Below, piece after piece: positions 1-8,562 of a stretch of 60,948 bases of DNA. A program made the position numbers and the translations under genes. Under the pieces are notes generated by a model. The model did not search any database and was not told the origin of the DNA. It saw only the letters and a program-made list of their open reading frames with translations. This stretch comes from Alphaproteobacteria bacterium (GTDB lineage: Bacteria; Pseudomonadota; Alphaproteobacteria; Elsterales; Elsteraceae), in contig RDXE01000041.1 in the NCBI GenBank assembly GCA_004292755.1, forward strand, positions 1-60,948. Reading direction: 5' to 3'. Position 1 is the first letter of the stretch, and each line of letters begins with the position of its first letter.

Positions 1-1928
1 TCGAACTCGCGGGCCAGCGGTTCGGTTGCCACTGGGCTGCCATCCACCATCAAGGTGAGCGGGCGGGTGCCGCCGGTGGCGCGCACCAGAATGGTCTGCC
101 GCGGCAGGCGCGCGCCCTCGGGCGGGAAGGCGAGGCTGAGGCCGGGTTGCAGCGGGCGGGAGAGCGCGCGGGCAATCGGGTCGCCGCTGACAAAGCGTTG
201 CGGGCCACCGGTAAAACCGCGGTCCAGCGGCGGTGGTGGGCCATCGGGCAATTGATCGAACAAGTCCCACACCAGCGGGGCGGCACTCGCAAGGCCATAG
301 TGGCCGGGGTGAGGCTCCCCATCCGGGCGGCCGATCCACACCGCCACCACCCAGCGCGCGGAATAGCCAATCGCGACGGCATCGCGAAACCCATAGGAGG
401 TGCCAGTCTTCAACGCGAAGCGCGGCCCACCAACAGCCGCTCGCCAGCGCGCGCGCCCCGCGGGGGCCGGGGCATCCAGCAGCACGCGGTTGACGGCGCC
501 TGCCGCCTCCGCACTCATCAACCGACCCAGCGGGGCCGTCGGTTCGGTTAGCGCCAGCGGCTGCATCTGCCCGCCGTCAGCCAAAGCAGCATAGAGGGTG
601 GCGAGGTCCCACAAAGCGAGGCCCGCGCCGCCCAGCACCAGTGGCAAGCCTGGTGTCGCCCCCCGCGGCAATCGCAGAGACGCAATCGGCTGGAGGGCGG
701 CGGCAAAGCGCCTCGGCCCCACTGCCTCCAACACCGCGACGGCTGGAACATTGAGGGAGCGACGCAGCGCCTCGGCTGCAGTCAACTGCCCGACATGACC
801 GTGATCGAAGTTGCCGGGCGCATAATCCCCAAAGCGCGTCGGCAAATCTGCCAGCAGCGTGTGCGGGCCAACCACGCGATCCTCAAAGCCCAGGCCATAG
901 ACGAAGGGCTTCAAGGCTGAGCCGGGGGAGCGCACCGCCATGGCCAAATCCACCCACGCGCCCTCCGCCCGGTCGGGTTGGGAGCGGCCCCCGACATGGG
1001 CGCGCACCTGGCGCTCCGCCACCTCCACCACCAGGATGGCGACCGAGGCTGCGGGGTCGAGGGTGCTTGCCAGCCGGTCGGCTGTGCGCTGCGCCAGCCG
1101 CTGCATGGCGGCGTCCAGGGTGGTGCGGATCGGCTGACGGGGGTGCGCTGCCAGCAAGCGTCCGGCCAGTTGCGGGGCCAGATCGGGCAGGGGATGGCGG
1201 GTGCGCGGCACCGGTTCGGCCATCGCCTCGGCCCGGTGCTGGGCGGAGGCGATGGCAGTGGCGGCGGTAAGGATGCGGTTGCGCCTCAGCTCCAACCGGT
1301 CGCCAAAGCGATCCGGGCGCAAGCTGCTGGGGGCTTGCGGCAAGGCCACCAGCATGGCCGCTTCGCTTAAATCCAGGGCAGCGGGGGTTTTGCCAAACCA
1401 TGCCCAGGCGCCTGCGCGCACACCCTCCAGGTTGCCACCCATTGGGGCGAGGGTGAGGTAGGCGCTCAAGATTTCCCGCTTGGTGAAGCGCCACTCCAAC
1501 TGCAAGGCGCGCAGCACCTCAATAGCCTTGGAGGCAAGGGTGCGTGGCCGCGGCTCCAACAACCGCACGGTCTGCATGGTCAAGGTGGAGCCGCCGGAGA
1601 TCACGCGCCCGCGGCTTAGCCATTGCCACGCTGCGCGGGTAAGGGCCAGCGGGTCAACACCGGGGTGCCACCAGAATCGCTTGTCCTCCGTCGCGATCAA
1701 CAGCTCGAGATAGACCGGCGCCACCTCTGCCACGCTGGTGGGCAGGCGGATCAAGCCTGCGCGGTCGGTGTGGAGCGCCAGCAGGCGCCCCTCCCGGTCC
1801 AACAGCGTCGGCGACGGGGCAAGACGCGCGAGGGAGGGGGGCAGCAAGCGGTCAGCCACCAGCAGGGCCGCGACCAACAGCCCGACCAGCGCCCCACTCA
1901 CAATCAGCACACGCCCTCTTTTCGCCAT
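1..1928 (-). CDS. pbpC: Penicillin-binding protein 1C (partial, C-terminus beyond left edge)
   Basis: Bifunctional class A penicillin-binding protein that polymerises and crosslinks peptidoglycan in the periplasm. I translated the complement by hand: 642 residues fall inside the window and there is no stop before base 1. An N-terminal membrane anchor lies at residues 8-25. The glycosyltransferase domain shows the EDKRFW motif with catalytic Glu81, then GGSTLTMQ. The transpeptidase domain shows SALK (the SxxK nucleophile motif) and KTGTS. The last visible residues begin the PbpC-type C-terminal domain. ATG at 1928 is chosen because it opens directly onto the anchor; only 26 bp separate it from the divergent gene at 1955. 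The usual PbpC partner, an alpha-2-macroglobulin-like protein, would lie outside the window. Confidence 0.93.
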   Translation of the reverse strand, partial: MAKRGRVLIVSGALVGLLVAALLVADRLLPPSLARLAPSPTLLDREGRLLALHTDRAGLIRLPTSVAEVAPVYLELLIATEDKRFWWHPGVDPLALTRAAWQWLSRGRVISGGSTLTMQTVRLLEPRPRTLASKAIEVLRALQLEWRFTKREILSAYLTLAPMGGNLEGVRAGAWAWFGKTPAALDLSEAAMLVALPQAPSSLRPDRFGDRLELRRNRILTAATAIASAQHRAEAMAEPVPRTRHPLPDLAPQLAGRLLAAHPRQPIRTTLDAAMQRLAQRTADRLASTLDPAASVAILVVEVAERQVRAHVGGRSQPDRAEGAWVDLAMAVRSPGSALKPFVYGLGFEDRVVGPHTLLADLPTRFGDYAPGNFDHGHVGQLTAAEALRRSLNVPAVAVLEAVGPRRFAAALQPIASLRLPRGATPGLPLVLGGAGLALWDLATLYAALADGGQMQPLALTEPTAPLGRLMSAEAAGAVNRVLLDAPAPAGRARWRAAVGGPRFALKTGTSYGFRDAVAIGYSARWVVAVWIGRPDGEPHPGHYGLASAAPLVWDLFDQLPDGPPPPLDRGFTGGPQRFVSGDPIARALSRPLQPGLSLAFPPEGARLPRQTILVRATGGTRPLTLMVDGSPVATEPLAREF

Positions 1929-1941
1929 CGCCCCAGGCTCC

Positions 1942-1957
1942 TATAGTCCGCATCATG
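1942..1957 (+). promoter_or_regulatory. -10-like TATAGT seven bases before a start codon (possible leaderless start)
   Basis: TATAGT at 1942-1947 is followed by seven bases and then ATG at 1955. No Shine-Dalgarno-like sequence lies between. Transcription would be expected to begin at or next to the A of the ATG. The -35 region is weak. The same geometry recurs elsewhere in the window (see findings). Confidence 0.4.
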
Positions 1958-2257
1958 CAGAATACCTGGACCCGTCGACAATTCGCACGCAGCGTCGCGC
2001 TGGTCGCCATCGGCGTTACCACTCCCGCAGGTGCCGTGCGGTTTGAGACCCTGGACCTGCCGACGGCGCAATTGGCCGCCCGTCGCTGTGCCGATGAAGC
2101 GGCTTTGCACCGCACGATCCTGGACGCGCTCGCCGCGGAGATCGAAGCCGGTCGGCTTGACGGCTCCCTCGCCGAGGCCGAAGCCGCCCTGCAAGCCGTT
2201 GCCTGCCCCAGCTGCGGCTGCCGCTTGAGCCTCGCCACCCCGCCGGTGGGGGAGTGA
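1955..2257 (+). CDS. Small exported protein with Tat-like signal, function unknown
   Basis: A 100-residue protein that I do not recognise. Its N-terminus has a twin-arginine stretch (TRRQFARS), a hydrophobic segment and a possible signal-peptidase site after PAGA, so export is likely. The mature part is mostly helical and acidic and ends with CPSCGC, three closely spaced cysteines that might bind a metal or form a disulfide. It diverges from pbpC across 26 bp. Translation may start without a leader. The ORF length and codon use fit a real gene, but no pathway can be assigned. Confidence 0.6.
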   Translation: MQNTWTRRQFARSVALVAIGVTTPAGAVRFETLDLPTAQLAARRCADEAALHRTILDALAAEIEAGRLDGSLAEAEAALQAVACPSCGCRLSLATPPVGE

Positions 2258-2358
2258 GCCTGCAGCTGGCACTGTCGCAGCGGGTTTGAACAGACCACCA
2301 GAGACGAGTCGCAAGACCAGTGCCTATACTGCCGCCCCGCGCAACGTGGTGGTGCAGG

Positions 2359-3285
2359 ATGCAGCTAGACATTGTGGCCCTTGGCGAGCCGCTGGGGGAA
2401 TTCAACCAAACCCGCCCTGGTGAGCCGGACTATCGATTCGGTCATGGCGGCGACACGTCCAACGTCGCGATTGCCGCGGCCCGGCAAGGTGCCAAGGTCG
2501 GCTATGTCACTGCAGTCGGGGATGACGCCTTCGGTCGCTCCTTCCTGGAGCTGTGGCAGCGCGAAGGGGTGTTCGTCGGCGGGGTGAAGGTGGACCCAAC
2601 TGCCCATACCGGGGTGTACTTCGTCACCCATGGCCCGGACGGGCACGAGTTCTCCTACCTCCGTGCAGGCTCGGCCGCATCGCGCCTTGGCCCTGGCGAT
2701 CTGCCGCGGGATGTGATTGCCGCCGCCCGGCTGCTCCACGTCTCTGGTATTTCGCAAGCGATCTCGCCCGCCGCGGCCGATGCGGTGTTTGAGGCGATGG
2801 CGATTGCCCGCGCGGCTGGTGCCACCATTGCGTACGACACCAATCTGCGCTTGCGCCTGTGGCCGTTGGCGCGGGCGCGTGCGGTCTCTGGTGCGGCGAT
2901 GGCGCTGGCGGACATTGCTCTGCCGGGTCTGGACGATGCGCGGCAGTTGACTGGCCTTGAACAGCCCGACGCAATCGTCGACCACTATCTGGCATTGGGC
3001 TGCAAGATTGTGGCGCTGACGCTGGGCAAGGACGGCTCGTTGGTCGCCACGGCCAGCGAGCGGCAGCGCATCCCCTCGATTTCTGTTGCCGCGATTGACG
3101 CCACTGGGGCGGGGGACTGTTTTGACGGCGCCTTTCTGGCGGAGTGGCTGCGCACAGGCGATGCCTTTGCGGCTGGGCGCTACGCCACGGTTGCGGCTGC
3201 GCTGTCAACCACCGGCTGGGGTGCCGTTGCACCACTGCCGCAGCGGGCGGCGGTGGAGGCAGCGTTGGGCCGCGGGGCGGCGTGA
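2359..3285 (+). CDS. PfkB-family sugar kinase (2-keto-3-deoxygluconate kinase-like)
   Basis: Cytoplasmic ATP-dependent carbohydrate kinase of the ribokinase/PfkB fold, about 308 residues, the usual family length. The N-terminus (DIVALGEPLGEFNQ) and HGGDTSNVA correspond to the sugar-binding region. The DATGAGDCFDGAF motif near the C-terminus carries the anion hole and catalytic Asp. The start pattern is closest to 2-keto-3-deoxygluconate kinases, but fructokinase activity cannot be excluded. ATG 2359 is preferred to the GTG at 2320 because family members start just before this point and TATACT at 2324-2329 looks like a promoter inside the longer version. The stop overlaps the GTG of the MeaB gene. 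Confidence 0.85.
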   Translation: MQLDIVALGEPLGEFNQTRPGEPDYRFGHGGDTSNVAIAAARQGAKVGYVTAVGDDAFGRSFLELWQREGVFVGGVKVDPTAHTGVYFVTHGPDGHEFSYLRAGSAASRLGPGDLPRDVIAAARLLHVSGISQAISPAAADAVFEAMAIARAAGATIAYDTNLRLRLWPLARARAVSGAAMALADIALPGLDDARQLTGLEQPDAIVDHYLALGCKIVALTLGKDGSLVATASERQRIPSISVAAIDATGAGDCFDGAFLAEWLRTGDAFAAGRYATVAAALSTTGWGAVAPLPQRAAVEAALGRGAA

Positions 3286-4271
3286 CCCCGCCGATTGCCG
3301 ATCTGGTTGGCCCTTTGCGCGCAGGGCAGCGCCGGGCGTTGGCCCGTGCGATCACCCTGGCGGAATCCACCCTGCCCCAGCACCGCGCGCTGGCAGAAGC
3401 CGTGCTGACAGCCTGCCCACCCGTGACCACCAGCCTGCGCATCGGCCTGTCTGGCGTGCCGGGGGTGGGCAAATCCAGCTTTATTGAGCGCTTCGGCATG
3501 ATGCTGGTGGAGGCCGGACACCGGGTCTCGGTGCTGGCGGTCGACCCCTCCAGCCCAGTCACCGGCGGCTCGATCCTGGGTGACAAGACGCGCATGGCCA
3601 CCCTGTCCACCCATCCGCACGCCTTTGTGCGCCCGACCGCTGCGGGTGCCACCCTCGGCGGCGTGGCTCGACGCACGGCCGACACCATTCAACTGGTGGA
3701 GGCAGCTGGCTATGATGTCGTGCTGGTGGAGACAGTGGGGGTTGGCCAGTCGGAGACAGCCGTCCACGGCTTGGTGGACTTGTTTTGCGTGCTGCTGCCA
3801 CCGGCCGGGGGTGATGAGCTGCAAGGCATCAAGAAGGGCATCATCGAACTGGCCGACCTGCTGGTGGTGACCAAAGCCGACGGCGACACAGCCGCCGCGG
3901 CAGGGCGGGCCGTGGCCGACTATCGCGCTGCTCTGCACCTGCTGCGCCCCGGCGCCAATGGGTGGGTCGCGCCAGTGCTGCCAGTCTCAGCGCTGACCGG
4001 CGCCGGGATTGCCGAGGTTTGGGCGGCGATGCGGGACTTTGCCGAGCGCATGCGGGCGACCGGTGCCTTCGCCACCCGCCGCAGCCGCCAAACCACCTCC
4101 CGCCTGTGGCAGGAAGTGACCGACACCGTGCTGGACAGTATCCGCACCGCACCGGAGGTTGCGGCCTCCCTCACCCACGTCGAAGCCCAGGTGCGCGACG
4201 GCACCCTCCACCCCGCTGCCGCGGCGCGGGGGTTGTTGGCGCTGTGGCGGGGGGTAGCCGACGCACCGTGA
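3282..4271 (+). CDS. meaB: MeaB/ArgK-type G-protein chaperone of a B12-dependent mutase
   Basis: P-loop GTPase of the MeaB family, 329 residues. In known systems it protects and reloads adenosylcobalamin-dependent methylmalonyl-CoA mutase or a related acyl-CoA mutase. Visible motifs are Walker A GVPGVGKSS (residues 58-66), the DPSSP...GGSILGDKTRM stretch, VETVGVGQSE and the guanine-specificity motif TKAD. I chose GTG 3282, which overlaps the kinase stop as GTGA and implies translational coupling; the open frame upstream is a shadow of the kinase. No mutase subunit lies in the window, so the partner is encoded elsewhere. Pairing with a sugar kinase is unusual. Confidence 0.92.
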   Translation: MTPPIADLVGPLRAGQRRALARAITLAESTLPQHRALAEAVLTACPPVTTSLRIGLSGVPGVGKSSFIERFGMMLVEAGHRVSVLAVDPSSPVTGGSILGDKTRMATLSTHPHAFVRPTAAGATLGGVARRTADTIQLVEAAGYDVVLVETVGVGQSETAVHGLVDLFCVLLPPAGGDELQGIKKGIIELADLLVVTKADGDTAAAAGRAVADYRAALHLLRPGANGWVAPVLPVSALTGAGIAEVWAAMRDFAERMRATGAFATRRSRQTTSRLWQEVTDTVLDSIRTAPEVAASLTHVEAQVRDGTLHPAAAARGLLALWRGVADAP

Positions 4272-4337
4272 CACAGTGAACCTGCGACGAGACGAACCGA
4301 GGACGCGCACCGTCCCCAGCCCTCCGGCACTCCCTAC

Positions 4338-5081
4338 CTAGCCCGCCAGGGTCGCCAGCGTGTCGCGGTCGTGGATCACCACCACTTGGCCGCGGTCGGC
4401 GAGGCCGATCAGTTTTTGGCGTTGGAGCAGGGAGAAGCTGCGGCTGACGGTTTCCACGGTCAGGCCAAGATAGTCAGCGATGTCCTGGCGGCTGATTGGC
4501 AGGGTCATCGGGCGGGTGGCGTCGGTCGGGCCCAGCCGGCGTTCCAACCACAACAGGAAGGAGGCGCAGCGCTCCGCGGCGGTGCGGCGACCGAGGGTAA
4601 GCAAGCGCTCCTGCGCTGCTTCGATCTCGTGGCTGGCCATGGTCAACACCCGGCGGCGCAGCTTGGCGTTGCTGTCCACCAACTCCTGAAAGGCGGTGCG
4701 CGGCACGCTGCACACGATACTGTCGGCTGCTGCCTCGGCGCCGAACAAATAGCGGCCCTGACGCTCCAGCCCAAACAAATCCCCCGGCATCAACAGCGCG
4801 ATGATGGAGGCCCGGCCATCGGGCAGGAGGGAGGTCGCCTTGATCATCCCCTCCTTTACAAACCAAGCATCGCGTGCAGGCTCCCCTTGCTCAATCAGCG
4901 GCGTGCCGCGCGGCATGCCAACCTCACGAGCAAGGCCGCGCAGTGGCATGTCGCCGGGGTCGCCATGGCAGGCGGCAGGACCCACGGCACACAGACCGCA
5001 CTCCGCCGGATGGCTGGTCTTAACGGCTGTCGGAGCCTTCTGATCGCGCGGCATGGCGCTGTCCACCTGCAAGATAAGCAT
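4338..5081 (-). CDS. FNR-type Crp-family transcription regulator (oxygen-responsive)
   Basis: A Crp/Fnr-superfamily regulator of 247 residues. Cysteines at 28, 31 and 38 plus Cys124 match the four-cysteine pattern that holds the oxygen-labile 4Fe-4S cluster in FNR/FnrN, so I infer control of the aerobic/anaerobic switch. The cyclic-nucleotide-like beta roll spans about 50-140, the dimerisation helix about 140-170 and the HTH about 195-225. The recognition helix contains VETVSR, the E-x-x-S-R signature of proteins that read TTGAT-N4-ATCAA. ATG 5081 is used; the in-frame ATG at 5054 has a better upstream purine stretch and is a real alternative. The gene converges on meaB. Confidence 0.88.
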   Translation of the reverse strand: MLILQVDSAMPRDQKAPTAVKTSHPAECGLCAVGPAACHGDPGDMPLRGLAREVGMPRGTPLIEQGEPARDAWFVKEGMIKATSLLPDGRASIIALLMPGDLFGLERQGRYLFGAEAAADSIVCSVPRTAFQELVDSNAKLRRRVLTMASHEIEAAQERLLTLGRRTAAERCASFLLWLERRLGPTDATRPMTLPISRQDIADYLGLTVETVSRSFSLLQRQKLIGLADRGQVVVIHDRDTLATLAG

Positions 5082-5303
5082 TCCAATTCAAATCTGCGAC
5101 GGCCAACCTGTCAATGCCCCCACGGCGATTAAGAGTGGCTGTGCAAAGCGGGATACCGCCGAATCCATCCATATCCGAGTGTTGAGGTTGGAAAACCGTT
5201 GGAGAAATCTGACATATACCCCACAGACCATACGGGTTTGGACGGGGGTTTGCGGGATCGTGTTGGGCGCTTGTCGGTTTCCGCTTGAATCCCCGCTGCG
5301 CAT

Positions 5304-5328
5304 CCCCAACTCCTGGGGTGTCTTCTTT
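5304..5328 (+). promoter_or_regulatory. Leader hairpin before the Bax-inhibitor-1 gene
   Basis: CCCCA (5304-5308) pairs with TGGGG (5314-5318) over a five-base loop and is followed by a pyrimidine-rich TCTTCTTTC stretch. A second TGGGG (about 5333-5337) could compete for the same arm. It may be an attenuator-like element; this is a weak call. Confidence 0.2.
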
Positions 5329-5350
5329 CACTTTGGGGACGGAGAACTCA

Positions 5351-6067
5351 ATGGACTGGGGTAACTCGCAGGCGCGTAGCTTTGCGCCGAGCATGAGCCG
5401 GGCGGATATCGACGTCGGCCTACGCGCGCACATGCTGCGCGTCTATAACTACATGGCGCTGGCGCTGGTCGTGACCGGCGCAGTGGCATTCGCGGTTGCA
5501 AACTCGGCGCTTGGCCCGATCATCTTCGGCACACCGTTGAAGTGGGTGGCCATGTTGGCACCGTTGGCCTTCGTGCTGGTGCTGAGCTTCGGCGCGCACA
5601 AGATGTCGTTCGGCACGCTTCAGATTGTCTTCTGGGCGTTTGCCGCGGTGATGGGTCTGTCCATCGCCTCCATCTTGATGGTGTTCACCGGTGCGTCGGT
5701 GGCCCGCGCGTTCTTCATGACTGCTGCGCTGTTCGGTGCGCTCAGCCTTTATGGTTACACCACCAAGGCGGACCTGTCGAAGCTGGGCACGGTGATGACC
5801 ATCGGCGTGGTTGTGCTGATGGTGATGAGCCTGATCAACATCTTCCTTGGCTCGTCCATGTTGCAGGTGCTGATCTCGGCCGCGGTGATCGTGGTGTTCC
5901 TGGGCCTGACCGCCTATGACACCCAGCGCATCAAGGAAGAGTACATGGAGTTTGCAGGCCATGAGGCGCTGGGCAAGCTTGCCATCATGGGCGCTCTGGG
6001 CCTCTACTTGAACTTCATCAACATCTTCCAGGCGCTGATGAGCCTGATTGGTCAGCGCGACGAGTAG
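5351..6067 (+). CDS. Bax inhibitor-1/YccA family integral membrane protein
   Basis: A 238-residue inner-membrane protein with seven predicted hydrophobic segments, matching the BI-1/YccA/YbhL family in length and layout. Family marks include SLYGYTTK in the middle, the AYDTQRIKEEY segment after the sixth helix and the C-terminal LNFINIFQALMSLIG helix. YccA interacts with FtsH in E. coli, and several family members conduct Ca2+ or protons; the exact role here is unknown. ATG 5351 is chosen over an upstream frame extension because GGAG lies eight bases before it and the membrane-protein homology begins here. Confidence 0.92.
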   Translation: MDWGNSQARSFAPSMSRADIDVGLRAHMLRVYNYMALALVVTGAVAFAVANSALGPIIFGTPLKWVAMLAPLAFVLVLSFGAHKMSFGTLQIVFWAFAAVMGLSIASILMVFTGASVARAFFMTAALFGALSLYGYTTKADLSKLGTVMTIGVVVLMVMSLINIFLGSSMLQVLISAAVIVVFLGLTAYDTQRIKEEYMEFAGHEALGKLAIMGALGLYLNFINIFQALMSLIGQRDE

Positions 6068-6069
6068 TC

Positions 6070-6426
6070 GTGCGGCCTGGGGTCTCCGCCACCGTCTGCT
6101 GCGGCCCGGATCAACGATCCGGGCCGCACACGCGTGTGTGGTTGCTTGGCTGGCTGCTGCTGGCGATCACGCTGGGGGCTGCTGAACGCGCCCAGGCCGA
6201 TGATCTGCGACCCTGGCAGTTCCGCCACACCCCCTGTGTGGATCGCACAGTTCAAAAGCTGGTTGGTATGGAGCGGGAGGAAGCCATTCGCACCGCCCGC
6301 GGCATGAATATCCAACGCATCCGCTTCTTACACCCGCTGGAAACCGTGCTGTTTGAGGCCAATCCCGAGCGATTGACTCTGGTGATTGGCGAAGACGCGC
6401 GGGTCTGGCGCGCGTTTTGTCGATAG
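6070..6426 (+). CDS. I78-type peptidase inhibitor-like secreted protein
   Basis: A protein of up to 118 residues. After a hydrophobic export signal (WLLGWLLLAITLGAAERAQA) the mature part follows the inhibitor I78 pattern: an early Cys, then VQKLVG, a helix with Arg-rich turns, the NPERLTLVIGEDARVW strand pair and a terminal Cys, which would form the conserved disulfide. I78 proteins resemble potato inhibitor I and bind serine peptidases, so a periplasmic protective role is plausible. The start is uncertain: GTG 6070 lies three bases after the previous stop, and GTG 6136 would give a more normal signal peptide. It is probably co-transcribed with the gene upstream. Confidence 0.65.
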   Translation: MRPGVSATVCCGPDQRSGPHTRVWLLGWLLLAITLGAAERAQADDLRPWQFRHTPCVDRTVQKLVGMEREEAIRTARGMNIQRIRFLHPLETVLFEANPERLTLVIGEDARVWRAFCR

Positions 6427-6429
6427 CTC

Positions 6430-7482
6430 GTGACGCACCTTGCCCTGAGCGCGGTCACGCGCCGCTTTGGATCAGTCACAGCCGTCGATGGCGTGGACCT
6501 TGACCTAGCCAAGGGCGGATTCCTGGCCGTTTTGGGTCCATCTGGCTGTGGCAAGACCACGCTGCTGCGGCTGATCGCGGGTTTTGAACCTGTTGATGGT
6601 GGCAGCATCACCCTGGATGGCGAGGTTGTCGCTGCAGCAGACCGCCACCTGCCACCGGAGCGGCGGCGGATCGGCATGGTCTTTCAATCCTACGCGCTCT
6701 GGCCGCACATGACTGTGGCCGAGCAGGTTGGCTATGCTTTGGTACGCCAGGGCCTGGACCCTGCCACCCGCCAACGCCGCATCTCCGAGGCTTTGGCGCT
6801 GGTCGCCGTCGAGGACTTGGCCCATCGGCGCCCCCATGAATTGTCTGGCGGCCAACGCCAACGGGTGGCTCTGGCACGCTGCGTGGCAATGCAGCCGCGT
6901 TTGGTGCTGCTGGACGAGCCGCTGGGCGCCCTCGACGCCCATTTGAAGGCAGCACTGCAGGCGGAACTGGCGGCATTTCATCAGCGGACCGGTGCCACCA
7001 TGGTGATGGTCACCCACGATCAAGCCGAAGCCTTGGCGCTGGCGGATCGCGTCGCGGTGATGGACAAGGGTCGCCTGCAGCAGGTTGCCAGCCCGCGCGA
7101 TTTGTACGAGCGCCCTGCTACGGCGATGGTCGCAAGGTTTTTGGGGCGTGGTGCAGTGCTCCCGGCAATGGTGATGGCTGTTCCCGGTGGGCAGGGGAAA
7201 GGGCGGGCGATTGTGCTGGGTCAATCTATCCCTGTCGGGTGCCCGTCCGATCAAGCGCTGGGGCCAGCCTTCGTGCTGGTGCGCCCGGATCAGGTGACGC
7301 TGGGCCAGGTTGGGCCTGCCATGCGGGTCGACCGGGTTGCCTATGTCGGCGGTGGGTTCGAGGTGGAGGTGACCAGCCCCCTTGCCCCCGATGTTCCCCT
7401 GAAGGCGATAGCTGCTGATCCACCCGCCGGGGCGGAGGTTGGGGTTACTCTGACTGGCGGTTGGGTGATCCCCGCCGCTTGA
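6430..7482 (+). CDS. ABC importer ATP-binding protein (iron/polyamine FbpC/PotA type), no permease nearby
   Basis: A 350-residue ABC ATPase of the CUT/PotA/FbpC class. It has Walker A GPSGCGKTT near residue 36, a Q-loop (MVFQSYALWPHMTV), the signature LSGGQRQR, Walker B (LVLLDEPLGALD) and the switch His in MVTHDQAEAL. The C-terminal 110 residues form a TOBE-like domain, typical for importers of ferric iron, thiosulfate, spermidine or putrescine. The GTG start follows the I78-like gene by three bases. No binding protein or permease is adjacent, so it must work with subunits encoded elsewhere. Its 3' end overlaps the 3' end of pspF by 38 bp, tail to tail. Confidence 0.88.
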   Translation: MTHLALSAVTRRFGSVTAVDGVDLDLAKGGFLAVLGPSGCGKTTLLRLIAGFEPVDGGSITLDGEVVAAADRHLPPERRRIGMVFQSYALWPHMTVAEQVGYALVRQGLDPATRQRRISEALALVAVEDLAHRRPHELSGGQRQRVALARCVAMQPRLVLLDEPLGALDAHLKAALQAELAAFHQRTGATMVMVTHDQAEALALADRVAVMDKGRLQQVASPRDLYERPATAMVARFLGRGAVLPAMVMAVPGGQGKGRAIVLGQSIPVGCPSDQALGPAFVLVRPDQVTLGQVGPAMRVDRVAYVGGGFEVEVTSPLAPDVPLKAIAADPPAGAEVGVTLTGGWVIPAA

Positions 7483-8494
7483 CCAAACCATAGCGCGCGA
7501 CCAATCGGCGAAACTGGTGGTAGCCAAGGCCAAGGGCCGCTGCTGCGGTCGGCCCATGGCCGCCTGCCTGTGCCAGGGCGCGCGCAACAGCCTCCCGCTC
7601 CAATTGAGCGCGCTGATCGCGGATCGGTGCTGCTGCCGTGGCGGCAGCCGTGCTCGCGACCGGGGCGGTGGCTGCGGGTGAGACGACCGCGCTGTCCTGT
7701 GATCGCGGCCGCCAGGGGGAGGCAAACGGGTCCACCACCACCTGGGCGACGGGTCGCTGGGGGTCGCCATGGCGCGCGAGCGAGCGTTCGACGCAGCTCT
7801 TCAGCGCACGGATGTTGCCCGGCCAGGGATCGGCCAGCAGTGCAGCGATTGCTCCCTCAGTGAATCCAGGAAACGCAGACCACCCCAATTCCGACGCCAT
7901 GGCACGGGCGAACGCATCGGCCAGGACGGGGATATCCTCGCGCCTAGCGCGCAGCGGCGGGAGGGTCACCACCTCGAACGCCAAGCGGTCCAGCAAATCG
8001 GCCCGGAAGCGCCCTGCAGCCGACAGGGCTGGGAGGTCGACATTGGTCGCCGCCACCACGCGAACATCGACACGCACACTCTCGGTGCCACCGACCCGCT
8101 CGAACTGACCATATTCAACGGCGCGCAGCAGACGCTCCTGCACCGCCATGCTGGCGTTGGCGATCTCGTCCAAGAACAGGGTGCCGCCGTCGGCTGCTTC
8201 AAAGCGACCCTGGCGGCGGCGCTGTGCGCCGGTGAAGGCGCCCGCCTCATAGCCGAACAGCTCAGCCTCCAGCAGCGACTCGGCAATGGCACCGCAATTG
8301 AGCGTAACCAGCGGCTGAGCCCAGCGTTGGGACAGGTAGTGGAGGCGCGCAGCCACCAACTCCTTGCCTGTGCCGCGCTCGCCAATCACCAGGACCGGTC
8401 GGTCGATCGCCGCCAGACGCCGCACCTCCGCCAACACAGTGGTGAACGCTGCGGACTGCCCAAGCATGGCCGGGAGGGAGGAGGAATCGCGCAT
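7445..8494 (-). CDS. pspF: PspF, sigma-54-dependent activator of the phage-shock operon
   Basis: A bacterial enhancer-binding protein of 349 residues without an N-terminal receiver domain, as in PspF. The AAA+ domain carries Walker A GERGTGKE (38-45), the sigma-54-contacting GAFTGA loop (85-90) and Walker B GGTLFLDE (about 103-110). An Ala/Pro/Val-rich linker at about 265-295 leads to a Fis-type HTH (about 305-340). It is divergent from pspABC and would activate the sigma-54 promoter at 8563. In the known system PspA binds and inhibits PspF until membrane stress releases it. TAAGAT lies six bases before the ATG with no Shine-Dalgarno, so translation may be leaderless. Confidence 0.95.
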   Translation of the reverse strand: MRDSSSLPAMLGQSAAFTTVLAEVRRLAAIDRPVLVIGERGTGKELVAARLHYLSQRWAQPLVTLNCGAIAESLLEAELFGYEAGAFTGAQRRRQGRFEAADGGTLFLDEIANASMAVQERLLRAVEYGQFERVGGTESVRVDVRVVAATNVDLPALSAAGRFRADLLDRLAFEVVTLPPLRARREDIPVLADAFARAMASELGWSAFPGFTEGAIAALLADPWPGNIRALKSCVERSLARHGDPQRPVAQVVVDPFASPWRPRSQDSAVVSPAATAPVASTAAATAAAPIRDQRAQLEREAVARALAQAGGHGPTAAAALGLGYHQFRRLVARYGLVKRRGSPNRQSE

Positions 8495-8562
8495 AGCGCT
8501 ATCTTATCGCGAAAATCGCTTAAATGTGCAAGAGCTCCATGGAAAAACAAATGGTTAGCGGT

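Noticed and set aside
883-1494. Minus-strand 203-codon frame
   Set aside because: It is out of frame with pbpC, which reads through the same bases with clear transpeptidase motifs.
5082-5350. FNR-box (TTGAT-N4-ATCAA) near the regulator gene
   Set aside because: No good match to the dyad was found in the intergenic region.
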